A stretch of DNA of 64,000 nucleotides from Rhodobacter sp. SGA-6-6 (lineage in GTDB: Bacteria > Pseudomonadota > Alphaproteobacteria > Rhodobacterales > Rhodobacteraceae). The notes beneath the pieces are model-generated. The model ran no database searches. It saw only the letters and a list, made by a program, of their open reading frames with translations, and had not been told where the DNA came from. Positions 1 to 8,510 of this stretch are shown here, piece by piece. A program made the position numbers and the translations under genes. The stretch lies in the NCBI RefSeq assembly GCF_011043545.1, contig NZ_JAAKGP010000005.1:273468-337467 (forward strand), written 5' to 3'. Position 1 is the stretch's first letter; every line of letters starts with the position of its first letter.

Positions 1-1001
1 CGGTCGCGCTCCAGCGTGTAGGTGTCGCCCTCGGGGATGTGCCCCTGGGCCAGCACCGCGGCGATCTCGGCCCGGTCGGCATCGGTCAGCCGCAGCGCGC
101 AGATGGCGAGGTTGCGGGGCAGGTGGTCGCGGTTCCTGGCCCCGACGATGACCCCCGCCACCGCCGGCCGGTCCAGCATGGCGGCCGAGGCGACGGTGGC
201 GATGTCGCTGCCGTGGCGGTCGGCGATGCGGCGCAGGGTTTGCAGCAGCGCTTGGAACAGCTCCCACCCGCCGAAATCGTCGATGATCAGCTTGTATTTG
301 GTCAGTGAGCGGTTCTCCAACTCGCCCTTCGGCTCCGGTTTCCCCAGCCAGCGGTCGCCGAGGAAGCCGCCCGCCACGGTGCCGTAGCAGAGGATCCAGA
401 AGCCGTTCCTCTGCGCCGACTGCGCCAGCAGCCCCTCGGCCCGGCGGTCGATCAGCGAATACTGCACCTGCATCGACAGCAAGGGAACCCCGGCGGCGAT
501 GATCTCCTCGGTCCGCGCGGTGTCGAAATTGGTGCCGCCGATGTTGGCGACCTTGCCTTCGACCCGCAGCTCGTCCAGCCAGCCGACGGCATCCAGGTAG
601 CGCGGCACGGCATAGTCCCACCAGTGGAACTGCACCAGATCCAGCCGCTCCATCCGCAGCCGCTTCAAGGAGGTCTCGACGATGCCGCGGACGTAAGCGC
701 GGTCGCAATCGGCCAGCCGTGACAGGTCGGGGACCAGTTTGGTGTGGACCCTGATCCGCGCCAGCGCCTCGGCGCCGTGGCGGTTGCCGTATTCCGTGCG
801 GAAGGCGCCGATCATCTCCTCGACGCCGGTGTAGATGTCGGCGCAGTCGAAGGTGGTGATCCCGGCCTCGGCGAAGGCGATCATGTCCTCGACGGCGGCC
901 TTCGGGTCCACCGCGCCATGGCCGCCCGCCAGCTGCCAACCGCCGCGCAGCACGCGCGAGATGTCGTATCCGGGGCGGAGGGTGATCGTCGGCACGGTCA
1001 T
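1..1001 (-). CDS. Aldo/keto reductase, C-terminus outside window
   Basis: NAD(P)H-dependent aldo/keto reductase of the TIM-barrel AKR superfamily; substrate unknown. Read from the ATG at 1001, the protein shows the full catalytic tetrad: Asp52 and Tyr57 (in FDCADIY), Lys88 (HTKL) and His126 (QFHWW). About 333 codons lie in the window and no stop is reached, so the gene is cut by the window edge. It is the last visible gene of a minus-strand operon and its ATG overlaps the stop of the preceding gene (ATGA). The neighbours suggest a role in catabolism of the compound imported by the adjacent liv system; that is inference. Confidence 0.85.
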   Translation of the reverse strand, partial: MTVPTITLRPGYDISRVLRGGWQLAGGHGAVDPKAAVEDMIAFAEAGITTFDCADIYTGVEEMIGAFRTEYGNRHGAEALARIRVHTKLVPDLSRLADCDRAYVRGIVETSLKRLRMERLDLVQFHWWDYAVPRYLDAVGWLDELRVEGKVANIGGTNFDTARTEEIIAAGVPLLSMQVQYSLIDRRAEGLLAQSAQRNGFWILCYGTVAGGFLGDRWLGKPEPKGELENRSLTKYKLIIDDFGGWELFQALLQTLRRIADRHGSDIATVASAAMLDRPAVAGVIVGARNRDHLPRNLAICALRLTDADRAEIAAVLAQGHIPEGDTYTLERD

Positions 1002-1342
1002 TCTTGCGGTCCTTCGGGCAGGGGAACTGCGGTGGTCTCGGCATGGCTGAAGCGGCGCTTGCCCAGCCGGGTGATCCGCAGCCGCGAGGGGCAGTTGGGG
1101 TCGGGGCAGGCGACCTCGGCGTCCGACGTCATCCAGTCGTTGGGATGGGTGACGCGCTGCTTGGCGGGCAGCAGCGGCAGGATCGCCGACAGCGAATAGA
1201 TCGAGAAGCTCTGCCCCGGCGGCAGGTGCAGCTGCTCGCCCCGCAGCTCGAACCAGTCGCCGGGGGTGCCGCAGTAGATATGCGCGCCCTCGGGGGCGGT
1301 GATCTCGACCCGCAGGTCGTAAAGCTCGAACTCGTCGGTCAT
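998..1342 (-). CDS. TIGR04076-like small protein
   Basis: A 114-residue protein of unknown function resembling the TIGR04076 family, with the features Y-D-L-x-V near the start, a GDWFELRGEQL segment and a conserved C-terminal Cys pair (CPDPNC). The ATG at 1342 is chosen because it overlaps the stop of the upstream DUF3830 gene (ATGA), which implies translational coupling. An upstream in-frame extension to 1537 is only a shadow of the neighbouring gene. Family members often sit in catabolic operons, but no reaction is established. Family assignment is from memory of the motif layout. Confidence 0.6.
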   Translation of the reverse strand: MTDEFELYDLRVEITAPEGAHIYCGTPGDWFELRGEQLHLPPGQSFSIYSLSAILPLLPAKQRVTHPNDWMTSDAEVACPDPNCPSRLRITRLGKRRFSHAETTAVPLPEGPQE

Positions 1343-1812
1343 TCCGCCCTCCGATAGGTGATCTCGCAAGCCCCCGTCTGGCGGATGCGGCCGCAGGCGG
1401 CGGCCAGCGCGGCGCGGTCCTCCGCCGCGACCTGCGCCACCACCGAGCCCGCCAGCCAGCCGATCGGGAACAGCATCCGCGCGCCGGGGCCGTAGAAGAG
1501 GCCGATGTCGAAGACCGGGTCCGGGTTGCCGCCCCACATCCGCGCCGGCACATAGGCCAGCACCACGTCGCCCGGCTGCGGGTGCAGGGTGGCGTTCTCG
1601 GGCGGCAGGGCAGGCTCGTCGCCCAGATGCGAGGGCGGGATCGGGCAGGAGATTTCCGGGCCGGTCCAGATCGCATGGATCGAGGGCACCACCCGGGGCG
1701 TTTCCAGATAGCGCCAGAGGAAGGCGGCATTGGCCGGGGCCTTGTCCTCCAGCAGGGCGGCGGCGACGGAGAGGCCGCTTTTCGCTTCGGAAATCAGGAT
1801 GCTGCGGGTCAT
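1339..1812 (-). CDS. DUF3830 family protein (cyclophilin-like fold)
   Basis: A 157-residue protein that fits the DUF3830 pattern: an APANAAFLW segment, SIHAIWTGPEI, a PPENAT stretch followed by PGDVVLAY, and FDIGLFYG. No signal peptide or membrane segment is seen, so it is probably cytoplasmic. Its start overlaps the stop of the GntR gene and its stop overlaps the start of the next gene (both ATGA), so four genes are translationally chained. DUF3830 genes are commonly found beside amidohydrolases and branched-chain-type ABC importers, which matches the divergent livGFHM here. No enzymatic activity should be assumed. Confidence 0.65.
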   Translation of the reverse strand: MTRSILISEAKSGLSVAAALLEDKAPANAAFLWRYLETPRVVPSIHAIWTGPEISCPIPPSHLGDEPALPPENATLHPQPGDVVLAYVPARMWGGNPDPVFDIGLFYGPGARMLFPIGWLAGSVVAQVAAEDRAALAAACGRIRQTGACEITYRRAE

Positions 1813-2513
1813 GCCATCTCTCCGGTCCTTGCCAGCTTCTCGCGCAGATAGGCGAAGGGGCGGCTGATGTCGGCCACCAGCGCCGCCCGCGCCGCCGCGG
1901 CGTCGCCCCGTTCCAGCGCCGACAGCAGGGCGCGGTGGAAGCTGGCGGTGTCGTGCTCGCCGGCCTCGGAGAAGGCGAAGATCGCCGCGCGGGTGCAGGG
2001 GCCGGATTGCAGCCAGAGGCTTTCGATCATCGGCAGCAGCACCTCCGAGCCGCAGGCGCGGTAGATGGTGAAGTGGAAGGCCTGGTTCAGCGCCGCCTCG
2101 CGGTCCATCGTCTCGGGGCTGGTGGTCAGCCGCAGCGCCTCCCATTCCCGCAGATGGCCGCGCAGGGTGGCGATCAGGTCCGGGGTCATCCGCGGCGCGG
2201 CCATCGCCACCGCCTCGCCCTCGATCAGGATGCGGGCGCGCAGGATGTCGTCCAGCCGCCCGGGCGTCGCCTCCGGCACCCGGATCTGCCGGCTGGGCAG
2301 CGCCTCCAGCGCCTGTTCGGTGATCAGCCGGCCGAGCGCCTCGCGCACGGGCATAGTGGAGGTCATCAGCGCATCGGCCAGCTGGCGGATGGTCAGCACC
2401 TGCCCGGGCGCGAACAGCCCGGTGATCAGCGCGCGGCGCAGTTCGGTATAGACCCGGTCCTGCACGGTTTCCCGCCCCACCGGCGCCAGGGCGATCCCGG
2501 CCTCCTGTCCCAT
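1809..2513 (-). CDS. GntR-family regulator, FCD type
   Basis: A 234-residue transcription factor with an N-terminal winged helix (RVYTELRRALITGLFAPGQ, then IRQLADAL and MPVREALGRL) and a C-terminal FCD ligand-binding domain containing the usual metal-binding His/Asp region (FHFTIYRACG, FHRALLSALERGD). The ATG at 2513 is preferred over the in-frame ATG at 2543 because a GGAGGG motif lies just upstream. It heads the minus-strand operon and faces livG. An inverted repeat between the two start sites (2561-2587) is a likely operator, so it probably represses both directions in response to the transported substrate. Confidence 0.85.
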   Translation of the reverse strand: MGQEAGIALAPVGRETVQDRVYTELRRALITGLFAPGQVLTIRQLADALMTSTMPVREALGRLITEQALEALPSRQIRVPEATPGRLDDILRARILIEGEAVAMAAPRMTPDLIATLRGHLREWEALRLTTSPETMDREAALNQAFHFTIYRACGSEVLLPMIESLWLQSGPCTRAAIFAFSEAGEHDTASFHRALLSALERGDAAAARAALVADISRPFAYLREKLARTGEMA

Positions 2514-2560
2514 CCGACCCTCCAACGAATCGTCTTGTCTCATCGGATTACACGTCCATA

Positions 2561-2587
2561 CTGTGATCAAAGCAAGAGTGATCACAG
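2561..2587. promoter_or_regulatory. Probable GntR operator, inverted repeat
   Basis: Perfect inverted repeat CTGTGATCA (2561-2569) and TGATCACAG (2579-2587) with a 9-nt spacer, so half-site centres are 18 bp apart. Each arm contains the palindrome TGATCA. It lies in the 95-bp gap between the divergent GntR and livG starts, 22 nt upstream of livG. Assignment to this GntR is inference from position. Confidence 0.55.
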
Positions 2588-2608
2588 ATCAAACATCAGG
2601 GACGGACG

Positions 2609-3382
2609 ATGACGACACCCCCGATACTGGAGGCTCAGGCGCTGACCAAACGCTTCGGCGGCGTGACGGCGGTGAATGGGATGTCGCTGGCCGTGGGGCA
2701 GGGCGAAATTCTCGGCCTGATCGGCCCCAACGGCGCCGGCAAGACCACGATGTTCGACCTGCTGGCCGGATCGGTGACGCCGACCTCGGGCCGCATCCTG
2801 CTGGCCGGGCGCGAGGTGACCGCCGATCCCGCGCATCGCCGGCTGTCGCGCGGGCTGGGGCGGACCTTCCAGATCCCGCGGCCCTTCCCGGAACTCTCGC
2901 TGGTCGACAACCTGCTGCTGGCGCGGCAAGGCCAGACCGGCGAGCATATCTGGGCCAGCTTCCTGTCGCCCCGCCGCATCGCCGCAGAAGAGCGGGCGGC
3001 GGCGGAGAAGGCCCGCGAGATCCTGTCGATGATGCTGCTGGACAAGTTGGCCGACCAGCCGGCGCGGGTGCTGTCGGGCGGGCAGCGCAAGCTGCTGGAA
3101 CTGGCGCGGGTGATGATGGCCGACCCGCAGGTGATCCTGCTGGATGAGCCGGCGGCCGGGGTGAACCCCTCGCTGCTGGAGGTGCTGATCGACCGCATCC
3201 GCGCCATCAACGCCACCGGCGTGACCTTCCTGTTGATCGAGCACAACATCGACATGGTGACCCGGCTCTGCCACCGGATCGTGGTCATGGCCTCCGGCGC
3301 GCATCTCTGCGAGGGCACGGCCGAGCAGGTCTCGCGCGACCCCCGGGTGATCGAAGCCTATCTCGGGGGGGCGGCGGCATGA
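2609..3382 (+). CDS. livG: Branched-chain-type ABC transporter ATPase LivG
   Basis: 257-residue cytoplasmic ATPase of a LIV-type (HAAT) importer. Walker A GPNGAGKT at residues 39-46, signature LSGGQ near residue 155, Walker B ILLDEPAAG, and the H-loop segment LIEHNIDMV typical of LivG. The ATG is preceded by AGGGACGG. It starts a tightly packed operon livG-livF-livH-livM-oxidase in which each stop overlaps the next ATG. The actual cargo is unknown; the operon holds an FAD amine-oxidase-like gene, so an amino acid or amine is plausible. Confidence 0.9.
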   Translation: MTTPPILEAQALTKRFGGVTAVNGMSLAVGQGEILGLIGPNGAGKTTMFDLLAGSVTPTSGRILLAGREVTADPAHRRLSRGLGRTFQIPRPFPELSLVDNLLLARQGQTGEHIWASFLSPRRIAAEERAAAEKAREILSMMLLDKLADQPARVLSGGQRKLLELARVMMADPQVILLDEPAAGVNPSLLEVLIDRIRAINATGVTFLLIEHNIDMVTRLCHRIVVMASGAHLCEGTAEQVSRDPRVIEAYLGGAAA

Positions 3383-4101
3383 GCCTGTTGACCGTCAGCC
3401 AATTGGAAGCGGGCTACGAGCCGGGCTTGTCCATCGTCAAAGGCGCCTCGATCCATGCCGACAAGGGCGAGATCGTGGTGATCCTCGGTCCCAACGGCGC
3501 CGGGAAATCCAGCCTGATCAAGGCCATCGCCGGCATCGTTCCAGTGACCGGCGGCAGCGTCGTGCTGGACGGCGAGGACATCACCGCGGTGCCGGCGCAT
3601 CTGAAGATCCGCAAGGGCCTGGCCTTCGTGCCGCAGACCGAGAACGTCTTCCCGCTGATGAGCGTGGAGGAGAACCTCGCCGTCGCCGCCGGGGTGTTCC
3701 GCGGCGCCGCCGCGCCCATCGAAGAGATGTTCGCCCTCTTCCCCGACCTCGCCCGCCAGCGCCGGCTGGCCGCGGGCAGCCTGTCGGGCGGGCAGCGGCA
3801 GATGCTGGCCTGCGCCCGGGCCCTGATCGTGCGTCCCGGGGTGCTGATGCTGGACGAGCCCTCCGCCGGCCTGTCGCCGAAATTCGTCGAGCAGGTCTTC
3901 GCAAGGCTGGTGGAGATCCGCGCCTCCGGCGTGACCATCGTGCTGGTGGAGCAGAACGCCCGCGCCGCGCTGGCCATCGGCGACCGCGCCTATGTGCTGG
4001 TCGAGGGGCGCGAGGCGCATGAGGGGCCGGCGAAGACCCTCTGGGACGATCCGCTGATCGCCGAGCTTTACCTCGGCCACCGCAAGGAGGGCGTGCAATG
4101 A
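3379..4101 (+). CDS. livF: Branched-chain-type ABC transporter ATPase LivF
   Basis: 240-residue second ATPase of the LIV-type importer. Walker A GPNGAGKS at residues 37-44, signature LSGGQRQM, Walker B LMLDEPSAGLSP, and VEQNARAAL, which is characteristic of LivF. ATG overlaps the livG stop (ATGA). Length and motifs are normal. It forms the ATPase heterodimer with LivG under the LivH/LivM permease. Confidence 0.9.
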   Translation: MSLLTVSQLEAGYEPGLSIVKGASIHADKGEIVVILGPNGAGKSSLIKAIAGIVPVTGGSVVLDGEDITAVPAHLKIRKGLAFVPQTENVFPLMSVEENLAVAAGVFRGAAAPIEEMFALFPDLARQRRLAAGSLSGGQRQMLACARALIVRPGVLMLDEPSAGLSPKFVEQVFARLVEIRASGVTIVLVEQNARAALAIGDRAYVLVEGREAHEGPAKTLWDDPLIAELYLGHRKEGVQ

Positions 4102-4997
4102 GCCTGCAATTCCTGCTCGACGGGCTGATTTCCGGCGCGATGATCGGATTGGGCGCCATCGGGGTGACGCTGACCTATTCGATCCTGCGCTTCTCCAACT
4201 TCGCGCATGGCGACCTGATGGCCTGGGGCGCCTATGCCGCGCTGGTGGCGGTGGGGGTGGTCGGCGGCTTGGCCGGGCCGATCGCGCCCCTGTCCTTCGG
4301 CCTGCCGCTGATCCTTGCCACGCTTTTCGCCATGGGGTTCACCGCCGGGCTGGCGCTGCTGCTGGACTGGCTGCTGTTCGCCCGGCTGCGGGCGCGGGGG
4401 CAGGCGATCATCGTCGTCATGGCCTCCTTCGGCGCCTCGATGGCCTTGCGGAACCTGTTGGAGTTCCTGTTCTCCTCCAGCCCCGCCTATTACTCGCGCG
4501 CGCTTCAGATCGCGCAGCCGGTGGGCTTCGGCATCCGCATCACCCCCGACCAGGGGGCGCTCCTGGTGATGACCGTGGCGCTGGTGACCGGGATGCACCT
4601 GTTCCTGACCCGCAGCCAGCGGGGGCGCGAGATGCGGGCCTACAGCCAGAACCCGGCGCTGGCCCGCGTCACCGGCATCGACGTGTCCCGGGTGGTGCGG
4701 ACGACATGGATCATCGGCGCGGCGCTGGCCGCCGCCGCCGGGGTGATGGTCGGCACACTGGTGCAGATCCGGCCGCTGATGGGGCTGGACCTGCTGCTGC
4801 CGATGTTCGCGGCCGCCATCCTGGGCGGCATCGGCTCGGTCCCCGGGGCGGTGCTGGCCGGGCTGATCATCGGCTTGTCCGAGGCCGCCGCGGTGATGTT
4901 CATCGGCGCGGAATGGCGGGCCGGGGTGGCCTTCGTGATCCTGATGGCGGTGCTGCTGGTCCGCCCCACCGGCCTGTTCGGAGTGACCGAGAGATGA
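4098..4997 (+). CDS. livH: Branched-chain-type ABC permease LivH
   Basis: 299-residue inner-membrane permease with about eight hydrophobic segments. It begins with the LivH-type opening LQFLLDGLISGAMIGLGAIG and LTYSILRFSNFAHGD, and ends with the conserved GGIGSVPGAVLAGLIIGL loop. The start ATG overlaps the livF stop. It pairs with LivM to form the translocation pore. Confidence 0.9.
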   Translation: MSLQFLLDGLISGAMIGLGAIGVTLTYSILRFSNFAHGDLMAWGAYAALVAVGVVGGLAGPIAPLSFGLPLILATLFAMGFTAGLALLLDWLLFARLRARGQAIIVVMASFGASMALRNLLEFLFSSSPAYYSRALQIAQPVGFGIRITPDQGALLVMTVALVTGMHLFLTRSQRGREMRAYSQNPALARVTGIDVSRVVRTTWIIGAALAAAAGVMVGTLVQIRPLMGLDLLLPMFAAAILGGIGSVPGAVLAGLIIGLSEAAAVMFIGAEWRAGVAFVILMAVLLVRPTGLFGVTER

Positions 4998-5932
4998 TCG
5001 ACCTCATCGGCTACGGCGCCTTCTTCCTGTCCACCGCGCTGATCTTCGCCATCATCACCCTGGGCCTGAACCTGCAATGGGGGCTGACGGGGTTGTTCAA
5101 CGTCGGCATCGCCGGTTTCGTGGCGATCGGGGCCTATACCTCCGCCATCCTGACCACGCCGGACACGCCCGACCGGATCGGCGGTTTCGGCTGGCCGATC
5201 CTGGCTGGCTGGGCGGCGGCGATGGCGCTGACCGCGGCGGCGGCGGGTTTCACCGGCTTCGCCACGCTGCGGTTGAAGTCGGACTATCTGGCGATCACCA
5301 CCTTCGGCGTGGCGGTGGTGGTGCAGCTTGCCGCGCTGAACGCCGTCGGCCTGACCGGAGGGCCCTTCGGCGTCGCCTTCATCCCGCGCCCTTTCGCCGG
5401 GCTGCAATCCGACCCGCTGGCCTTCAACCTTGTCAACCTCGGCATCATCGCCGCGGTGACGCTCGCCTGCTACCTGGCGCTTGAACGCCTCTCGCGCAGC
5501 CCCTGGGGCCGGGTGCTGCGGGCTTTGCGCGAGGACGAACGCGCCGCCATTTCGCTGGGCAAAAGCGCGCGCAGCTACCGCATTCAGGCCTTCGCCGTGG
5601 GCGGGGCGGTGATGGGGCTGGCGGGCGCGGTGCAGGCGCATTTCATCGGCTTCATCGCGCCGGACAACTACATCCCGACGTTGACCTTCCAGGTCTGGGC
5701 GATGCTGATGGTCGGCGGGTCCGGCTCCAACCGCGGGGCGGTGATGGGCGCCGTCGTGGTCTGGGCGGTCTGGATCGGCGCGGGCTGGCTGACCTCGGCG
5801 CTGGTGCCGGTGGACTGGCAGGCGCGGGCGGCCTCGCTGCAGATCGTCGCCATCGGGGTGATGCTCTGCCTGATCCTGCTGGGACGGCCGCAGGGCTTCT
5901 TCGGGCCGCGGCGGGGCAGGGGGATGGAATGA
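4994..5932 (+). CDS. livM: Branched-chain-type ABC permease LivM
   Basis: 312-residue inner-membrane permease. The family signature LNLQWGLTGLFNVGIAGF follows the first membrane segment, with GLTGGPFG in the middle and the EAA-like GRVLRALREDERAA cytoplasmic loop. The start is the ATG at 4994 overlapping the livH stop; the reading frame is open further upstream but only inside livH. No LivJ/LivK-type binding protein lies on either side within the window. Confidence 0.9.
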   Translation: MIDLIGYGAFFLSTALIFAIITLGLNLQWGLTGLFNVGIAGFVAIGAYTSAILTTPDTPDRIGGFGWPILAGWAAAMALTAAAAGFTGFATLRLKSDYLAITTFGVAVVVQLAALNAVGLTGGPFGVAFIPRPFAGLQSDPLAFNLVNLGIIAAVTLACYLALERLSRSPWGRVLRALREDERAAISLGKSARSYRIQAFAVGGAVMGLAGAVQAHFIGFIAPDNYIPTLTFQVWAMLMVGGSGSNRGAVMGAVVVWAVWIGAGWLTSALVPVDWQARAASLQIVAIGVMLCLILLGRPQGFFGPRRGRGME

Positions 5933-7227
5933 CGCCTGTCCCGGAGACCCTCTGGCACGCCACCGCCGCCGCGATCCCGCCCTTCCCGCCGCTGGCAGGG
6001 GGGGCGGAGGCCGATCTGCTGGTCGTCGGCGGCGGCTTCACCGGCCTCTCCGCCGCGCTTCATGCCGCCGAGGCCGGGCTGCGGGTGGTGCTGGTGGAAG
6101 CCGAGGGCATCGCCTTCGGTGCGACCGGCCGCAACGCCGGCTTCGTGGTGCCGAACTTCGCCAAGGTCGACCCCGACGACGTGCGCGCGAAGCTGGGCGA
6201 GCCCCGCGCCGCCCGGTTGCTGGCGATGGCCGCCGGCAGCGCCGATCTGGTCTTCGCACTGATCCGCCGCCATGGCATCGCCTGCGAGGCGCTGCAATCG
6301 GGCTGGATACAACCGTCCCACTCCGACGCCGCGCTGGCCCGGGCGCGGGAGAGGGTGCGGCAATGGCAGGCGCTGGACCGGCCGGCGGAGCTGCTGGACG
6401 CCGAGGCGGTGCAGGCGCTGACCGGGGTGAGGGGCTGGCGCGGCGGCTGGATCGACCGCTCGGGCGGGGTGCTGAACCCGGTGGCCTATGCCCGCGGGCT
6501 GGCGCTGGCCGCCGCCGCGGCGGGGGCGGCGATCCACGAGGGCACGCCCGTCACCGCGCTGGAGCGGGAGGGGCAGGGCTGGCGCGCCGCCACCCCGGGC
6601 GGAGACATCCGGGCCACGAAGGTATTGCTGGCGACCAATGCCCATGCCGGCGGGCTCTGGCCGCGGCTGGCCCGCAGCTTCTTCCCGCTGAAGGTGTTCC
6701 AGATCGCCACCGAGCCGCTTGCCCCGTCCGTCCGCGACCGCCTGCTGCCCGGCGGGCAATGCGTCTCGGACAGCCGCCGCAACCTCTTCACCTTCCGCTT
6801 CGACGCCGGGAACCGGCTGATCACCGGCGGAATGCACATCCTCGGCCCCGGTGCGGCGACCCGGGTGCCGCGGGCGATCCTGGCCCGCATGGCGCGGGCG
6901 CTGGACCTGCCGGAGGCCCCGCGGCTGCAATTTTCCTGGTCCGGCATGGCCGCCGTCACCCCCGACTTCCTGCCGCGGCTGATCGAGCCCGCCCCGGGCC
7001 TGCTGGCCGCCTTCGCCTGCAACGCCCGCGGCATCGCCCTGACCACCGCCCTGGGGCCGGAGCTGGCCCGCTGGGCGGCGGGAGAGCCCGCCGACAATCT
7101 GGCCCCGCCGCTGGCGCCCTTGCGGGCGATCCCCTTCCACGGGCTGGCGAGGATGGCGCCGAATGCGCTGTTGCCGCTGAGCATCCTGCGCGACCGCCGC
7201 GAAAGCCCGCCGGGGCTGGCGCGGTAG
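5929..7227 (+). CDS. FAD-dependent amine/amino acid oxidoreductase (DAO family)
   Basis: 432-residue flavoenzyme of the DadA/ThiO-like DAO family. The Rossmann motif VVGGGFTGLSAALHAAEAG lies at about residues 27-45, followed by GATGRNAGFV, and the C-terminal FAD contact is CNARGIALTTALG. It probably oxidises a primary or secondary amine to an imine. It overlaps the livM stop (ATGA), so it belongs to the liv operon and probably acts on the imported compound. The exact substrate cannot be read from sequence; a gamma-glutamylputrescine oxidase-like or D-amino acid dehydrogenase-like role are alternatives. Confidence 0.8.
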   Translation: MTPVPETLWHATAAAIPPFPPLAGGAEADLLVVGGGFTGLSAALHAAEAGLRVVLVEAEGIAFGATGRNAGFVVPNFAKVDPDDVRAKLGEPRAARLLAMAAGSADLVFALIRRHGIACEALQSGWIQPSHSDAALARARERVRQWQALDRPAELLDAEAVQALTGVRGWRGGWIDRSGGVLNPVAYARGLALAAAAAGAAIHEGTPVTALEREGQGWRAATPGGDIRATKVLLATNAHAGGLWPRLARSFFPLKVFQIATEPLAPSVRDRLLPGGQCVSDSRRNLFTFRFDAGNRLITGGMHILGPGAATRVPRAILARMARALDLPEAPRLQFSWSGMAAVTPDFLPRLIEPAPGLLAAFACNARGIALTTALGPELARWAAGEPADNLAPPLAPLRAIPFHGLARMAPNALLPLSILRDRRESPPGLAR

Positions 7228-7241
7228 TCCGCGGCCTCGTT

Positions 7242-7454
7242 CGGGCGGGATCAGGCAAGGCACTGCCTTGCCCCCGCCCGTGCGCGGGGGTTGCACCCGG
7301 AGACGGTGCGGCACGAGACCCCGAGAGGCCAGCGCCCGACCCGGCGGGCGAGAAGCGCCTGGCCCAAGGGCGGGGCGGGCGCTGGCCGGGCCTTGAGGGC
7401 CCGGCCGGGACAAGGGGAAGCGTTGTGCTGTGGCGAAGGCACGCGCCTTCGCCA
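7242..7454 (+). repeat. Dispersed four-hairpin element, copy R1
   Basis: First of seven copies of a 210-213 bp element. Order: hairpin A (GGCAAGGC/GCCTTGCC inside a CGGGCGGG/CCGCCCG frame), hairpin B (GGCCAGCGCCCG/CGGGCGCTGGCC), hairpin C (CCGGGCC/GGCCCGG) and hairpin D (GGCGAAGGC/GCCTTCGCC). It starts 14 nt after the oxidase stop and ends 33 nt from the stop of the convergent glxA-type gene. R1 carries A-T pairs in hairpin A where other copies have G-C, which preserves the stem. Confidence 0.9.
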
Positions 7455-7487
7455 TGGAGGCCGAGCGGAGGCCCGCCCCTCAGCCCC

Positions 7488-8444
7488 TCAGTTCAGCGTC
7501 GCGCGCTGCGACAGCGGGGTCCGGCCGTAGAAGGCGCGGAAGGTCTTGGTGAAATGCGAGGTCGACTTGAAGCCGCAAGCCATGGCGATCTCGGTGATCG
7601 ACTGGTCGGTCTGCACCAAGAGGTTCCGCGCCCGGTGCAGCCGCAGCTCCATGAAGTAATGCTTCGGCGTGGAGTTCAGGTAGCGGCCGAACAGCCGCTC
7701 CAGCTGGCGGGTGGAAATCCGCAGCGTCTCGGCAATGCAGCTGGGCGAGCGCGGCTCCTCGATGCTCTGCTCCATCAGGCTGATCGCCCGCACCAGATGG
7801 GCGTTGCGCATCCCGTGGCGCGATTGCAGCGACACCCGTTGCGGCGCCGTCCCCTCGCGCACGGCGTTGTAGCACATCTGGTCGGCGACGGCGATGGCGA
7901 GGTCGGCGCCGTGCTGCTTGCCGATCAGGTGCAGCATCAGGTCGGCGGCGGCGGTGCCGCCCGAGGCGGTGATGATGCGTCGGTCGCAGAAGACGCTGGG
8001 CACCAGCCTCACCTCGGGGAATTCCTCGGCGAAGCTGTCGTGGTAGTCCCAGTGGATCGCGGCCTCCATCCCGTCCAGCATCCCCGCCCGCGCCAGCACA
8101 TAGGCGCCCGAGCAGATCGCGCCGAGCGCGGTGCCGCGCGCCCTTTCGCGGCGCAGGAAGGTGAGGATCTCGGGCGAGCAATGCGCCTGCATGTTGATGC
8201 CGGAGATGACGAACAGCCGGTCCACGCCCTTCGACGGCTCCAGCCCGGCATCGACCAGCGTCACCGTGCCGTTGGAGCAGGCGGCGGTCCTGCCGTCGGC
8301 GCTGACCAGCGACCAGCGGTAGAGCGGCCGGCCCGAGACCAGGTTGGCGATGCGCAGCGGCTCCAGCGCGCAGGAAAAGGCGAGGTGCGAGAAATCCTGC
8401 AGCAGCAGGAAGGCGAAATGGGTGGTGGTCGTGGCTGGCGTCAT
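7488..8444 (-). CDS. GlxA-family transcriptional regulator (DJ-1/PfpI + AraC)
   Basis: 318-residue regulator. The N-terminal half is a DJ-1/PfpI-like ligand domain (LGAICSGAYVLARAGMLDG; IITASGGTAAADLMLHLI) and the C-terminal half is an AraC-type double helix-turn-helix (ISTRQLERLFGRYL; ITEIAMACGFKSTSHFTKTFRAFYGRTP). Close relatives such as GbdR and CdhR control glycine betaine, dimethylglycine and carnitine catabolism. It follows proX on the same strand, so control of the betaine importer and of the amine genes nearby is plausible. A GTG 45 nt upstream is an alternative start; neither start has a strong ribosome site. Confidence 0.85.
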   Translation of the reverse strand: MTPATTTTHFAFLLLQDFSHLAFSCALEPLRIANLVSGRPLYRWSLVSADGRTAACSNGTVTLVDAGLEPSKGVDRLFVISGINMQAHCSPEILTFLRRERARGTALGAICSGAYVLARAGMLDGMEAAIHWDYHDSFAEEFPEVRLVPSVFCDRRIITASGGTAAADLMLHLIGKQHGADLAIAVADQMCYNAVREGTAPQRVSLQSRHGMRNAHLVRAISLMEQSIEEPRSPSCIAETLRISTRQLERLFGRYLNSTPKHYFMELRLHRARNLLVQTDQSITEIAMACGFKSTSHFTKTFRAFYGRTPLSQRATLN

Positions 8445-8478
8445 GGCTGCAACGGCGAAAAGGGGGTGGTCGGGGGTA

Positions 8479-8502
8479 GGGGGCGGCACCCGGGCCGCCC
8501 CC
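8479..8502 (-). terminator. Hairpin between proX and the GlxA-type gene
   Basis: Nine-base stem GGGGGCGGC/GCCGCCCCC with a 6-nt loop, starting 9 nt past the proX stop on the minus strand. A short T run follows about 18 nt later, so it is a weak terminator or a 3'-end stabiliser that may lower read-through into the regulator. Confidence 0.5.
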
Positions 8503-8510
8503 TTGCCGGG

